Shown: positions 4,902 to 5,524 of the stretch, one piece after another | Layout: the number at the start of each line of letters is the position of its first letter | Numbering within the stretch: position 1 is the first letter of the stretch | Assembly: GCA_017883485.1 (NCBI GenBank) | Contig: JADGNM010000196.1 | Coordinates: 1-5,524 of the forward strand | DNA length: 5,524 bases | Origin: Methanosarcina sp. | GTDB taxonomy: Archaea; Halobacteriota; Methanosarcinia; Methanosarcinales; Methanosarcinaceae | Reading direction: 5' to 3' | Program-made: the position numbers and the translations under genes | The notes under the pieces: generated by a model | Told to the model about the DNA's origin: nothing | The model's input: the letters and a program-made list of their open reading frames with translations, nothing else | Databases searched by the model: none

Positions 4902-5524
4902 ATGCAAAACCAAAAAAGCAACATTCTTGTTATTGATGACAATAAAAGTATCCTCAGCGCTCTGGAGATATTGCTCCTGCCTGAATTTCATGAGGTTACA
5001 CTTCTTTCAAATCCAAACCAGATACTATCTGAATTATCTAAGAAGGATTACAACCTGGTAATACTTGACATGAATTTCAAAGCCGGGGTCAATAGTGGAA
5101 ATGAAGGGATATACTGGCTGGAAAGGATAAAAGAGAGCAAACCCGAAATATCCGTCGTAATGATAACAGCATATGGAGACATCAACACTGCCGTAAAAGC
5201 ACTTAAGGCAGGTGCCTCCGATTTTGTTCTCAAACCCTGGGACAACGAGAAATTACTTGCAACTCTTAAACTGGCAATTCAACTTAATCTTTCTAAAAAG
5301 GAAGTACAACAGCTTAAAGAAAGAGAAACTGAACTTAAGATGGAGATAAACCGCGACCAGCGATACATTATTGGTTCATCTCCACAGCTTATGCATGTCC
5401 TGAACATGGTGAGGAAGGTTGCAAAGACAGATGCAAACGTACTGATCACTGGGGAAAATGGTACCGGGAAAGAACTTATTGCGCAGGAAATCCACCGTTT
5501 GTCAAACAGATCGGGAGAGGTGCT
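4902..5524 (+). CDS. sigma-54-dependent response regulator, NtrC family (5' part)
   Basis: The first 207 codons of a regulator that continues past the window end. Residues 1-125 form a receiver domain with the acidic pair D12-D13, phospho-acceptor D56 (LVILDMNF), T89 (VMITAYGD) and K111 (FVLKPW), so all key residues for phosphorylation are present. A charged helical linker covers about 130-150. The AAA+ sigma-54-interaction domain begins near Y155 (YIIGSSPQL) and shows Walker A GENGTGKE at 184-191. The GAFTGA loop, Walker B and DNA-binding domain lie beyond the edge. Phosphorylated proteins of this type form rings that hydrolyse ATP to open sigma-54 promoters. The ATG at 4902 puts the receiver at its normal distance from the N-terminus. 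No Shine-Dalgarno precedes it; the earlier ATG at 4883 is in another frame and soon stops. Divergence from a permease gene suggests control of that transporter. The sensor kinase is not in view. Confidence 0.95.
   Translation, partial: MQNQKSNILVIDDNKSILSALEILLLPEFHEVTLLSNPNQILSELSKKDYNLVILDMNFKAGVNSGNEGIYWLERIKESKPEISVVMITAYGDINTAVKALKAGASDFVLKPWDNEKLLATLKLAIQLNLSKKEVQQLKERETELKMEINRDQRYIIGSSPQLMHVLNMVRKVAKTDANVLITGENGTGKELIAQEIHRLSNRSGEV

Noticed and set aside
5048..5245. Open frame on the minus strand inside the response regulator
   Set aside because: Shadow of the receiver domain, whose conserved residues are all on the plus strand.

Overview
The window looks like DNA from a member of the Bacteroidota. 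The reasons are an eight-helix FtsX/MacB-type permease of the kind common in that phylum, an NtrC-type response regulator beside it, A-rich start regions with weak or no Shine-Dalgarno sequences, and a C5-TAAA-G5 palindromic repeat that I recall as common in Bacteroidota genomes (not checked). No rRNA, tRNA, CRISPR array, integrase or transposase is visible.

The window has two parts. The left part (about 1-1520) resembles the maintenance module of a plasmid or integrative conjugative element. A ParA-type ATPase (75-812) is followed 3 bases later by a 93-residue protein (816-1097). That protein joins a ParB-like LGxGLxxLI peptide to what looks like a ribbon-helix-helix DNA-binding domain. A strong terminator ends this operon. 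It faces the terminator of a convergent single-stranded DNA-binding protein gene (1184-1519, minus strand) that lacks the usual acidic C-terminal tip.

Between the two parts lies a 733-base stretch (1520-2252) without a convincing gene. It is dense in short hairpins and in AGCG(G)AG motifs, and it holds a perfect 13-bp inverted repeat with arms about 200 bases apart. It could be a structured leader, an origin, or the edge of a mobile element. Nothing in it identifies it as any of these for certain.

The right part (2253-5524) looks like ordinary chromosome. A complete 770-residue ABC-transporter permease is read on the minus strand, diverging from a sigma-54-dependent response regulator on the plus strand that runs off the window end. 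The 336-base divergent gap holds two near-identical 15-bp dyads exactly 23 bp apart. It also holds an imperfect sigma-54-like promoter (GG-N10-GT) facing the permease, with the dyads at about -80 to -117 from its predicted start, and a nested C/G-run palindrome just before the regulator gene. The working model, which is inference, is that the regulator binds the dyads as an enhancer and switches on the permease in response to an unseen sensor kinase.
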